From: an uncultured Oscillospiraceae bacterium
Lineage (GTDB): Bacteria; Bacillota; Clostridia; Oscillospirales; Oscillospiraceae
Reading direction: 5' to 3'
Assembly (NCBI GenBank): GCA_910587785.1
Contig: CAJUOA010000053.1
Span: forward strand, 1-21,697
DNA length: 21,697 bases
Shown here: piece after piece, positions 14,748 to 21,650 of the stretch
How positions within the stretch are numbered: the stretch's first letter is position 1
How the letters are laid out: every line of letters begins with the position of its first letter
Translations under genes and position numbers: made by a program
The notes under the pieces: model-generated
Databases searched by the model: none
What the model saw: only the letters and a program-made list of their open reading frames with translations
Told to the model about the DNA's origin: nothing

Positions 14748-14915
14748 TTAATACTTTAAGACGAAATAGATCACATACAGCCAGCTGAGCAGGCCATGGA
14801 AGATCGCCCAGCCTACAGAGTGCCAGGTCGTATAGCTGATGACCATTGCCAGCGCGCTGCCAAAGGTGATGCCGGATTTTACTGTCTTATTGACAACTGT
14901 TTTCTTTTCTTCCAC
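14748..14915 (-). CDS. 55-residue membrane protein in the potassium-uptake operon
   Basis: GTG 14915 follows GGAGGA (14927-14922) with six bases between. The frame encodes 55 residues: a charged N-terminus (VEEKKTVVNKTVKSG), then two hydrophobic stretches, GSALAMVISYTTWHSVGW and FHGLLSWLYVIYFVL, ending KY. Three Trp and two His sit at the likely membrane interfaces. It lies 19 bases after the KtrB/TrkH stop and before ktrA, so it is co-transcribed with both. I do not recognise an annotated family. A small accessory subunit of the channel, comparable in principle to KdpF, is the natural hypothesis. The good ribosome site and membrane-protein composition argue for a real gene. Confidence 0.75.
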   Translation of the reverse strand: MEEKKTVVNKTVKSGITFGSALAMVISYTTWHSVGWAIFHGLLSWLYVIYFVLKY

Positions 14916-14934
14916 TGCTAATCCTCCAGATAAT

Positions 14935-16281
14935 TTAACCGATGGTGATGTCCTCCCTGGGGAGGGTCACCGGGGGCAGTGCCCGCTTCTCCAGCAGGGC
15001 CACGGCAAAGGAGATGCTCCCCACCCGGCCGCAGTACATGAGGAAGATGATCACCGCCTGGCTGACCGGCATGAGACTGCGGGTGATGCCCGTGGTCATG
15101 CCCGCGGTGCCGATGGCGGAGAAGGTCTCGAAGAGCACGTCCGTCAGCGGCAGGGTCTGCACCAGGCAGATCACCACCGCCCCCGTCAGAGCCAGGAGCA
15201 GGTTCGTAAAGAGCACCGCCGTGGCCCGCTTCAGCGCGTCGTCCCCGATGCTCCGGCCAAAGGCGTTGGCGCTCTGCTCCCGCCGGACGCCGGAGAAGGT
15301 GTGGAGCAATATCACGAAAATGGTGGTGGTCTTGATGCCGCCCGCCGTGGACCCGGGGTTGCCGCCGATGAACATGAAGATGATGGTCAGAAGCAGGCTC
15401 CCGGCGCTCAGGGAGGCGGTGTCCGTGGAGTTGAAGCCCGCCGTGCGGGGGGTCACCGCGTCGAAGAGGGCGGCTAAAATTTGATCCCCCAGGGGCAGGC
15501 CCGCCCCCAGGTTGTTCCGCTCCAGCAGGAGGAACAGCCCCGTGCCCCCTGCTGCCAGCAGGAGGCTCATCACCAGCACCACCTTGGTCTGGAGGCGGTA
15601 GCGCCGCCAGTGGAGGCCCTTGCGCACCAGGTCCTCCCACACAAGGAAGCCCAGGCCGCCCACCAGGATCAGCCCGCAGACCGTCAGCACCACCAGGGGG
15701 TCGGCGGCGTAGGCAGTGAAGGAGCAGAATTCGCCGTAGTGGGCCCCCATGAGGTCGAACCCCGCGTTGCAGAAGGCGGAGATGCTGTGCCAGATGCCGT
15801 AATAGATGCCCCGGACGGGGCCGAAGTCCCCCGCGAACCGGATCGACAGCAGCGCTGCCCCCAGGCCCTCCACCAGGAGGGTCCCCATGAGGATGCTGCG
15901 CACAAAGGGCAGAAGTCCCCCCAGCCGGTCGTAGCTGACGCTGCTGACCATCACCTCCCGCTCCCGGAGGCCCAGCCTCCGCCGCAGGAGGAGCATGAAG
16001 AGCGTAGCGATGGTCATGAACCCCAGGCCGCCCACCTGGATGAGGCAGATGATGACGGTCTGTCCGAAGAGGGTCCAGTACGTCCCGGTGTCCCGCATGA
16101 CGAGGCCCGTCACGCAGGAGGCGGAGGTGGCAGTGAAGAGGGCGTCGGAGAAGGACGCGCCTCCCCCGTCCCGGGTGGCCCAGGGGAGCATGAGGAGCGC
16201 AGTCCCGGTCAGGATGATGATGAAGAAGCCCAGCGCGATGATCTGTACGCTGGAGAGCTTCGCTTGTTTCCCTCGTCTCAT
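14935..16281 (-). CDS. ktrB: KtrB/TrkH-type potassium uptake channel
   Basis: A 448-residue membrane protein of the SKT superfamily with four pore repeats. The filter glycines are visible in each: SASCVTGLV, FCNAGFDLMG, TAGFNSTD and TAGMTTGIT. GGNPGSTAGGIKTTT before the fourth repeat carries the conserved Lys/Thr block near the intramembrane loop. Length fits KtrB (about 445-460). I chose ATG 16281, with AGGA nine bases upstream; GTG 16314 would overlap the deacetylase stop and has a poorer site. It takes up K+, driven by Na+ or membrane potential, under control of the RCK protein encoded downstream. Confidence 0.93.
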   Translation of the reverse strand: MRRGKQAKLSSVQIIALGFFIIILTGTALLMLPWATRDGGGASFSDALFTATSASCVTGLVMRDTGTYWTLFGQTVIICLIQVGGLGFMTIATLFMLLLRRRLGLREREVMVSSVSYDRLGGLLPFVRSILMGTLLVEGLGAALLSIRFAGDFGPVRGIYYGIWHSISAFCNAGFDLMGAHYGEFCSFTAYAADPLVVLTVCGLILVGGLGFLVWEDLVRKGLHWRRYRLQTKVVLVMSLLLAAGGTGLFLLLERNNLGAGLPLGDQILAALFDAVTPRTAGFNSTDTASLSAGSLLLTIIFMFIGGNPGSTAGGIKTTTIFVILLHTFSGVRREQSANAFGRSIGDDALKRATAVLFTNLLLALTGAVVICLVQTLPLTDVLFETFSAIGTAGMTTGITRSLMPVSQAVIIFLMYCGRVGSISFAVALLEKRALPPVTLPREDITIG

Positions 16282-16297
16282 AGCAGAGTGTCCTGTC

Positions 16298-17242
16298 TTA
16301 TTCTTGTTCCGCACCCTGGGCCGCGGGAGGCGGCAGGGGCGCGTCCGTGCGGGGCTGGTGGAAGTAGGAGTAGCCGTAGAGCGTGTTGGCCTCGGGAAGC
16401 TCGCCGTAATAGCAGGCCATCAGCTCCGAGACCGTCACCAGCTGGTAGCCCTGCTCCTGGAGCCACGGAACCAGCACGGCTGTGGCCTCGGCGGTGCTCT
16501 CGTAGAGGCTGTGCATAAGCACCACCTGCCCGTCCAGGTCCCCCAGGCTCTGGACATAGTCGACGATGGTCTGGGCATCCCGGCTCTTCCAGTCCAGGGT
16601 GTCCACGCTCCAGGTGACCATGGCCCGTTCCGAGGCGTACTTGACGGTTTTATTCACCGCGCCGTAGGGGGGCCGGACCATGGTGGGAGCGAAGCCCACA
16701 GCGTCAATAAACGCCTGGTCCGCCGCGTCCAGGTCCGCGAGGAGGGCGGACTTCTTCAGCTTGCTGAGGTCTCTGTGGGCGTTGGAGTGGCTCGCGATCT
16801 CGCATCCCAGCGCCTGCTCCCGCACCAGCACCTGGGGGTAACGGGCGACATTCCGCCCCACCTCGAAGAAGGTGGCCACGGCGTGGTGCTCTTCCAAGAC
16901 GTCCAGGATGAGGTCTGAGCAGGTCTCGTGGGGCCCATCGTCATAGGTCAGGGCCACCATGGGCTTTGCTGGGTCGATGGTCCGGACATAGGGCTCCTCC
17001 GGCTCCTCGATGGGCGGGGTGATGAGGGCCAGCTCCGGGGGCTGTCCGCTGGGGATCTGGGGGAGGGCCTCGCCGTCCTGGGGCTCTCCCTCCTCGTCAA
17101 TGGGCGGGGTGATGAGGGCCAGCTCCGGGGGCTGGGCGGCAGTGGGGACGGCCTCCGCCGGGAGGGCGGCGGCCTTGCCCACACAGCTGGTGCAGGCGAA
17201 GAGGAGGGTCAGGGAGAGGGCGAGATAGATCAGACGCTTCAT
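16298..17242 (-). CDS. Polysaccharide deacetylase (NodB domain), exported lipoprotein
   Basis: A 314-residue protein with a signal peptide (KRLIYLALSLTLLFAC) and a probable lipobox cysteine at 17. Residues 21-93 are a Pro/Glu-rich linker containing QPPELALITPPI twice (37-48 and 67-78). The NodB domain has all five motifs: TYDDGP (Asp101/Asp102), HSNAH (His152/His156 metal ligands), RPPYG (190-194), DTLDW (214-218) and LMHS (His244). It should remove N-acetyl groups from peptidoglycan or another surface glycan. ATG 17242 follows AAGGAAG; the upstream frame to 17311 lacks a ribosome site. It is the first gene of the operon with the potassium channel; a WalR-like box lies upstream. Confidence 0.9.
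   Translation of the reverse strand: MKRLIYLALSLTLLFACTSCVGKAAALPAEAVPTAAQPPELALITPPIDEEGEPQDGEALPQIPSGQPPELALITPPIEEPEEPYVRTIDPAKPMVALTYDDGPHETCSDLILDVLEEHHAVATFFEVGRNVARYPQVLVREQALGCEIASHSNAHRDLSKLKKSALLADLDAADQAFIDAVGFAPTMVRPPYGAVNKTVKYASERAMVTWSVDTLDWKSRDAQTIVDYVQSLGDLDGQVVLMHSLYESTAEATAVLVPWLQEQGYQLVTVSELMACYYGELPEANTLYGYSYFHQPRTDAPLPPPAAQGAEQE
17010..17134 (-). repeat. 35-bp direct repeat in the deacetylase linker
   Basis: The 35 bases at 17010-17044 recur identically at 17100-17134, a 90-bp period that encodes the repeated QPPELALITPPI. Exact DNA identity, not just protein similarity, indicates recent duplication and possible length variation between strains. Confidence 0.85.
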
Positions 17243-17275
17243 GGCATGGACTTCCTTCGACAGTATTTGACATCC

Positions 17276-17304
17276 ATTATCCACCCAACGGCCCGGAAAT
17301 GCAA
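17276..17304 (-). promoter_or_regulatory. Promoter of the deacetylase-potassium operon
   Basis: On the minus strand TTGCAT (17304-17299), 17 bases, GATAAT (17281-17276), about 33 bases before the ATG at 17242. Confidence 0.6.
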
Positions 17305-17314
17305 GAGGCAATCC

Positions 17315-17331
17315 GTAACAATTTCGTTACA
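17315..17331 (-). promoter_or_regulatory. WalR (YycF)-like box upstream of the deacetylase promoter
   Basis: On the minus strand TGTAAC-GAAAT-TGTTAC fits the published WalR consensus TGTWAH-N5-TGTWAH at every position. It ends 10 bases upstream of the -35 box, a position suited to an activator. WalR controls cell-wall hydrolases and deacetylases in Bacillus. The same bases read as a GTAAC/GTTAC dyad, so another regulator is possible. From here to the promoter at 17533 there is no gene; 17336-17366 has a CGGTAC...GTACCG dyad and 17385-17406 an AT-rich palindrome. Confidence 0.45.
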
Positions 17332-17532
17332 GAACGGTACTGCTCTTCCGATCCGCTTTTGTACCGGAAAACGCTTATCAATTTTTTTGCCAAAAAAATG
17401 GCGGAACAGACGGTAAACACCCCGGATTACTGTCCGATAAACCGAAAACTGCTATGGCGATTTTCCAGTTCAAGAAGTCATTTCCGGTCAGAGCTGCCAA
17501 GACGGACAAGAACGAGACGTCCTTCCACGGCC

Positions 17533-17561
17533 TTGATTCTCCCGGGGAGATATGGTATACT
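17533..17561 (+). promoter_or_regulatory. Promoter of the TIM-barrel protein gene
   Basis: TTGATT (17533-17538), 17 bases, TATACT (17556-17561). AAAGGAG follows at 17588-17594. Confidence 0.65.
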
Positions 17562-17600
17562 GTCCAGGAGCATCCACCCCAGAGGAGAAAGGAGCACACT

Positions 17601-18272
17601 GTGCAAAAGAACGTACCATCCTACAGCGGGACCCTGCGCAATCACCAGATCGAGGTGCCCGCCTGCATCGCCCAATGTTCCGGCATCCGCATCTTCGGCC
17701 GGAGGATCAAGTCCCTGGTCTTTTCCACCGATGTGGCCATCATCAAGAACGTCAACGCCGACGCCATCATCGCCGTCTACCCCTTCACCCCCCAGCCCAG
17801 CATCGCCCAGGCCATCATCAACGTCTCCGACGTGCCGGTGTTCGTGGGAGTGGGCGGGGGCACCACCAACGGGCCCAGGAGCGTGCGCCTCGCCGCCTAC
17901 GCCGAGCACCAGGGGGCTTTCGGCGTGGTGGTCAACGCACCCCTGGCCGACGAGACCATCCACCAGATCAAGGGGATCGTGGACATCCCGGTCATCGCCA
18001 CCGTGGTCTCCGCCAAGATGGACGTGGCCCGGCGCATCACCTTCGGCGCGGACATCCTCAACGTCTCCGGCGCGGCAGAAACCCCCGCTATCGTCCGCAG
18101 CATCCGGGAGAAATTCCCGCTCATCCCCATCATCGCCACCGGCGGGCCCACGGAGGAGACCATCCTCGCCACCATCGAGGCCGGCGCCAACGCCATCACA
18201 TACACCCCGCCCACCAACGGGGAGCTCTTCGCCGAGAGCATGAGAAAATACCGCGCCACCTATACGGACTAG
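17601..18272 (+). CDS. Predicted TIM-barrel protein, function unknown (often annotated as hydrolase)
   Basis: A 223-residue protein with alternating strands and helices. Several strands end in Gly- or Asn-rich turns: PVFVGVGGGTTNGPRS, GADILNVSGA, IPIIATGGPTEETI and GANAITYTPP. The IATGGPT segment looks like the phosphate-binding end of ribulose-phosphate-type TIM barrels (strands 7 and 8). Homologues in Firmicutes carry only a generic hydrolase label; I know of no proven reaction. GTG 17601 was chosen because AAAGGAG precedes it by six bases; the frame is open upstream to 17454 without a start signal. Its stop directly abuts the -35 box of the serine dehydratase promoter. Confidence 0.7.
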   Translation: MQKNVPSYSGTLRNHQIEVPACIAQCSGIRIFGRRIKSLVFSTDVAIIKNVNADAIIAVYPFTPQPSIAQAIINVSDVPVFVGVGGGTTNGPRSVRLAAYAEHQGAFGVVVNAPLADETIHQIKGIVDIPVIATVVSAKMDVARRITFGADILNVSGAAETPAIVRSIREKFPLIPIIATGGPTEETILATIEAGANAITYTPPTNGELFAESMRKYRATYTD

Positions 18273-18301
18273 TTGACGAACGCCCCCGGATTTGCTATGA
18301 T
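18273..18301 (+). promoter_or_regulatory. sdaAB-sdaAA promoter
   Basis: TTGACG (18273-18278), 17 bases, TATGAT (18296-18301). The -35 box starts at the base after the upstream stop codon. Confidence 0.7.
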
Positions 18302-18349
18302 AAAAGCTGACATTTCCCAGACAAGATTCGACGAAAGGAAGCGCCCTCT

Positions 18350-19015
18350 ATGATCGACATCTTTGATATCATGGGGCCCATCATGGTAGGTCCCTCCAGC
18401 TCCCACACCGCCGGGGCGGTGCGCATCGGCCGCATGGCCCGGACCCTGCTGGGGGACGAGCCGGTGAAGGCGGCGGTGCATCTCCACGGCTCCTTCGCCG
18501 AGACCGGCGTGGGCCACGGCACCAACAAGGCCCTCATCGCCGGGCTCCTGGGTCTCGCTCCCGACGACCTGGACATCCCCAACAGCTTCGAGCTGGCCGC
18601 GGAGCGGGGCCTCGCGTTTACCATCGACGAGGCGGACCTGCGGGACGCCCACCCCAACAGTGTCCAGATGGAGCTGGTGGGCAGGGGGGACGGACGCCTC
18701 TCCATCCAGGCCTGCTCCACCGGCGGGGGCCGCATCCTGGTCAACCGGCTGGACGGCGTGGATGTCAGCTTCACCGGCGACTACCACACCCTCATCGTAC
18801 AGAACATGGACAACAAGGGCAATCTGGCCGACGTGACCACCGCCCTCTCCCTGGCCCGGGTGAACGTGGCCAATATGAGCCTCAACCGCTCCAGCAAGGG
18901 CGGGAGCGTCATGATGATCATCGAGACCGACGACCCGGTGCCCGCCTACATGGTGGAGCTCATCGAGAAACAGCCGGGCATTTTGCAGGTCATCCACTAC
19001 AGGAAGGAGAGCTGA
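18350..19015 (+). CDS. sdaAB: L-serine ammonia-lyase, iron-sulfur-dependent, beta subunit
   Basis: A 221-residue subunit of the oxygen-sensitive enzyme that turns L-serine into pyruvate and ammonia. FDIMGPIMVGPSSSHTAGAVRIG at the N-terminus is the family signature. GSFAETGVGHGTNKALIAGLLG follows, and a C-terminal ACT domain (about 148-221, LIVQNMDNKGNLADVTTALS) probably senses serine. ATG 18350 has AAGGAAG upstream. Only one base separates its stop from the alpha-subunit ATG. The split two-gene form is typical of Firmicutes, in contrast to the single-chain enzyme of E. coli. Confidence 0.95.
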   Translation: MIDIFDIMGPIMVGPSSSHTAGAVRIGRMARTLLGDEPVKAAVHLHGSFAETGVGHGTNKALIAGLLGLAPDDLDIPNSFELAAERGLAFTIDEADLRDAHPNSVQMELVGRGDGRLSIQACSTGGGRILVNRLDGVDVSFTGDYHTLIVQNMDNKGNLADVTTALSLARVNVANMSLNRSSKGGSVMMIIETDDPVPAYMVELIEKQPGILQVIHYRKES

Positions 19016-19016
19016 G

Positions 19017-19961
19017 ATGAATCTGGATTCGATGAAGGAGATCCTTGCCGCCGCCAAACGGGAGCGCAAGGAGTTCTGGGAGATCGTGCTGGAGACGGAC
19101 ATGGAGAACCGGGGCGTCTCCCGGACCGACTCCCTGAAGAAGATGAGCGAGGTCTGGCACGCCATGCGGGAGGCCTCCCAGCTCTACACCGGCGAGCGGC
19201 GCAGTCTCAGCGGCCTGGTGGGCGGTCAGGGCAAGCAGATGCGGGAATACGCCGCAGAAAAAGAGCCTATCGGCGGGGACTTTATCGCCCAAGTCATCGC
19301 CGAGGCCCTCTCCATGGGAGAGTCCAACGCCTGTATGCGCCGGATCGTGGCCGCTCCCACCGCCGGGGCCTGCGGGGTGATGCCGGCGGTGCTGATCCCC
19401 CTCTACTGGCAGGAGAACATCCCGGAGGAGAAGATGCTGGAGGCCATGTTCACCGCAAGCGGCATCGGCGCGGTAATCGCCTTCCGGGCCTGCATCTCCG
19501 GCGCGGCGGGCGGGTGTCAGGCGGAGATCGGCAGTGCGTCCGCTATGGCCGCCGGGGCTCTGGTCCACCTGAGAAAGGGCACCCCGGAGCAGATGTGCCA
19601 CGCCGTGGCGATGGCTCTGAAGAACCTCATGGGCCTGGTGTGCGACCCGGTGGCGGGGCTGGTGGAGGTCCCCTGCGTCAAGCGCAATGTCATCGGCGCG
19701 GTGAACGCCATTGCCGCCGCTGACATGGCCCTGGCGGGCATTGAGAGCCGTATCCCTGTGGATGAGGTCATCGACGCCATGGGCGAGGTGGGCCGGAGGC
19801 TCCCGGTGGAGTTCCGGGAAACGGCCCTGGGCGGTCTGGCTGTTACGCCCACGGGGCGGGCGGTCAAGGAGCGCATGGCAAGCGGCGGGCGCAAGCGCCG
19901 GACCCTCACAATCAAGGACGCACGGTGGAAGCTGGAGAAGCCGGAGGAGACGGACGCTTGA
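19017..19961 (+). CDS. sdaAA: L-serine ammonia-lyase, iron-sulfur-dependent, alpha subunit
   Basis: A 314-residue catalytic subunit that binds the [4Fe-4S] cluster. The cluster-region signatures are present: APTAGACGVMPA, SGAAGGCQAEIGSASAMAAG and CDPVAGLVEVPCVKRN, the last two carrying three conserved cysteines. The N-terminal SLSGLVGGQGKQM and the central ASGIGAVIAFRA match the family. ATG 19017 has AAGGAGAG. The basic C-terminal extension (GGRKRRTLTIKDARWKLEK) is unremarkable. It forms the enzyme with the beta subunit; the pair supports fermentation of serine. Confidence 0.95.
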   Translation: MNLDSMKEILAAAKRERKEFWEIVLETDMENRGVSRTDSLKKMSEVWHAMREASQLYTGERRSLSGLVGGQGKQMREYAAEKEPIGGDFIAQVIAEALSMGESNACMRRIVAAPTAGACGVMPAVLIPLYWQENIPEEKMLEAMFTASGIGAVIAFRACISGAAGGCQAEIGSASAMAAGALVHLRKGTPEQMCHAVAMALKNLMGLVCDPVAGLVEVPCVKRNVIGAVNAIAAADMALAGIESRIPVDEVIDAMGEVGRRLPVEFRETALGGLAVTPTGRAVKERMASGGRKRRTLTIKDARWKLEKPEETDA

Positions 19962-19981
19962 TACCCCGTCCCGTCAAAGGG

Positions 19982-20184
19982 GCGCAGAGCGCAAAATAAA
20001 AGTTTCGTCCACCTTTTCAAAGGTGGTGGAGTCCAGAGGCAAAGCCTCTGGTCGCGCCCCGCAGGGCGCGAAATACCTCAAAAAGGCCGCGCCGGACGTC
20101 CTCCCCCAAAAATGAGTACGGCGCGGCCTGAGCGTATTTGCCGCCGAAGCGGCAAACAGCGACCGGGAGTTCCCGCCGGTTTTT
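19982..20184 (+). repeat. Multi-hairpin intergenic array
   Basis: Seven stems follow in series: GCGC-AGA-GCGC (19982-19992), CCACCTTT/AAAGGTGG (20009-20026), CCAGAGGC-AAA-GCCTCTGG (20033-20051), CGCGCCC/GGGCGCG (20053-20070), GGCCGCGCCG/CGGCGCGGCC (20085-20128), TTTGCCGC/GCGGCAAA (20137-20156), and an ACCGGGA...TCCCGCCGGT stem with T5 (20162-20184). There is no open frame with a ribosome site. The first module resembles the start of repeats A and B (GCG-NGA-CGC then AAAAGTTT). I recall similar blocks between genes of Oscillospiraceae; that is memory, not a search. Confidence 0.7.
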
Positions 20185-20209
20185 GACTGGCATTTACCCC
20201 TACATCCAG

Positions 20210-20240
20210 GAGCGGACAGCGCGGGCTGTCCGCTCTTTTT
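20210..20240 (+). terminator. Strong Rho-independent terminator
   Basis: GAGCGGACAGC (20210-20220) and GCTGTCCGCTC (20225-20235) form a perfect 11-bp stem with a GCGG loop, followed by TTTTT. It closes the array and insulates the sigma-factor gene from sdaAA. Confidence 0.9.
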
Positions 20241-20303
20241 GTATCTGCCAAAAATTTTTTCCTTCCCAATGGGATATTTCCCCCTCCTCCAGGGTTTTAT
20301 AAG

Positions 20304-20317
20304 TGAAACGCGTTTCA
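20304..20317. promoter_or_regulatory. 14-bp perfect palindrome before the sigma-factor gene
   Basis: TGAAACGCGTTTCA lies just after a TATAAG -10-like element (20298-20303), so it would cover the transcription start and it overlaps the AAGGAG ribosome site. This is the expected place for a repressor operator. It differs from a catabolite-response element because its central dinucleotide is GC, not CG. Confidence 0.5.
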
Positions 20318-20332
20318 AGGAGAGCTTGCCCT

Positions 20333-20803
20333 ATGCTGACAGAGACGGAATTCACCGCCGCGGCGGAGCGGCATCTGGATATGGTCTACCGCATCGCCCT
20401 CAACAGCCTCCGGCATCCCGCAGACGCGGAGGACGCCGTGCAGAACACCATGCTCCGCCTCTGGCGGACGGACACGGACTTCGCCGGGGAGGAGCATCTG
20501 CGCCGGTGGCTGGCCCGGGTGGCGGTGAACGAGAGCAGGCGCATCGCCGCGCACCCCTGGCGGAGGCGGGCTGTGTCCCTGGAGGAGGCGCGGGAGCCGG
20601 TGTTCCAGGACCGGGAGCGCCGGGAGCTGTATGAGGCGGTGATGGGGCTTCCGGCGAAGTACCGGGTGCCGCTGTACCTCTATTACTATGAGGGCTACGC
20701 GGTGGCGGAGATCGGGGAGATCCTGGGGCTGAAGCCCTCCACGGTCCAGACGCGCCTGAGCCGGGGCAGGGAGAAGCTGAAGACCATGCTGACGGAGGAA
20801 TGA
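20333..20803 (+). CDS. ECF-type (sigma-70 family) RNA polymerase sigma factor
   Basis: A 156-residue protein with region 2 at about 10-65 (MVYRIALNSLRHPADAEDAVQ, then NTMLRLWR) and region 4 at about 95-152 (LPAKYRVPLYLYYYEGYAVAEIGEILGLKPSTVQTRLSRGREKL), whose helix-turn-helix binds the -35 box. Region 3 is absent, as in ECF factors. ATG 20333 follows AAGGAG; GTG 20303 upstream in frame has no ribosome site. The DUF4179 gene starts three bases after its stop, the usual sigma/anti-sigma layout in clostridia. Confidence 0.9.
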   Translation: MLTETEFTAAAERHLDMVYRIALNSLRHPADAEDAVQNTMLRLWRTDTDFAGEEHLRRWLARVAVNESRRIAAHPWRRRAVSLEEAREPVFQDRERRELYEAVMGLPAKYRVPLYLYYYEGYAVAEIGEILGLKPSTVQTRLSRGREKLKTMLTEE

Positions 20804-20806
20804 GTT

Positions 20807-21650
20807 ATGGAAAAAAAGTATCGAGAGGTTTTTGACGGGGTCCGCGCCTCCGAAAGGCTGAGGAAGGAGGTCCTGGAGATGAAGTATTTGGAGCGCAAAG
20901 AGACCAGGTATGCCCTGCGGCCTGCACTGGCGGCGGTGCTGGCGGTGCTCCTGCTGGCGGCGTGCGCGGCGGTGCCGGGGGCGGCGAGTGCTTTGGCGGA
21001 CTACTTCTCCGAGCGCTGGAGCGAACAGAACGAGACGGCCCTTACTCAGGAGCAGCTGGACTTCATCGGGGCTATCACCCAGACTGTGGGGGTCAGCGAT
21101 ACCGTGGACGGCGTTACCGTCACCCTGGAGGCCGTCACCGCCGGGGAGAGCTCCCTGTGGATGCTGTTGACCATGGACGGGCTGGACGTCCCGGCGGAGG
21201 AGCTGGTGGAGGAGGACCTGCGCTTTGCCACCGCCGGACTGTACTTGGAGCCGGCTTACGATGGCTACAACTATGGCGTCGCGATCGAAAGGCCGCTGGA
21301 GCTGCGGGCGGCGGAAGACGGGCGGCTCATGCTGCTGTTTCGGGCGGTCTATGACGACGAGACGTCCGGCGTGACCTTCCTGACCGAGCCGCAGGCGCTG
21401 ATTGCCTTGCAGGACCTGCGCGCATATAGCTCGGACGGGCGGCAGAAGTCCGTGGCAGCGAAGGGTATCTGGCGGCTGAAATTTGAACTGAAGCCGCTGG
21501 AAAAAGAGGCGGAGGCCATCGTCCTGCGCGATGTCACGCTTCCCGCCTTGTACTTGAATTTGCGGGAGGTCATTGATAACATTGATGATGAAGTCAAGCA
21601 GAAGCCCTGTGAAGTCCTGGCGAAGGAGCTGCGGTTGACCTCCACCGAGA
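20807..21650 (+). CDS. DUF4179-type membrane protein, probable anti-sigma partner (3' end missing)
   Basis: About 281 residues are present. A cytoplasmic N-terminus of about 35 residues (YREVFDGVRASERLRKEVLEM) precedes one transmembrane helix (about 37-58, ALAAVLAVLLLAACAAV) and an extracellular beta-rich domain of the DUF4179 kind (QTVGVSDTVDGVTVTLEAVTAG). In known pairs the inner segment binds the sigma factor and the outer domain senses the envelope. ATG 20807 has GGAGG at 20794-20798. The gene is cut by the end of real sequence: codons after 21649 come from adapter DNA, so the apparent C-terminus KIGRAHV and TGA are artefacts. Confidence 0.85.

Noticed and set aside
16282..16314. GTG 16314 as the start of the potassium channel
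   Set aside because: It overlaps the deacetylase end and lacks a good ribosome site; ATG 16281 has AGGA at suitable distance.
17341..17353. TGCTCTTCCGATC, a 13-base match to the end of an Illumina adapter, inside the contig
   Set aside because: The adapter base after it (T) is C here and the bases before it do not match the adapter. With no longer match it is most likely chance, although an assembly join cannot be excluded; read coverage across 17330-17365 would settle it.
17299..17600. Plus-strand frame from 17299 running into the TIM-barrel gene region
   Set aside because: It is out of frame with the real gene, has no ribosome site and becomes Ser/Pro/Arg-rich shadow sequence.
20304..20317. 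Catabolite-response element (CcpA cre) reading of the palindrome
   Set aside because: The cre consensus needs a central CG; this palindrome is centred on GC and fails at the middle four positions.
1..21650. CRISPR arrays, tRNA or rRNA genes, prophage or defence genes
   Set aside because: No regularly spaced repeats, no tRNA cloverleaf or rRNA sequence, and no phage or known defence proteins were seen; the repeats present are hairpin elements.
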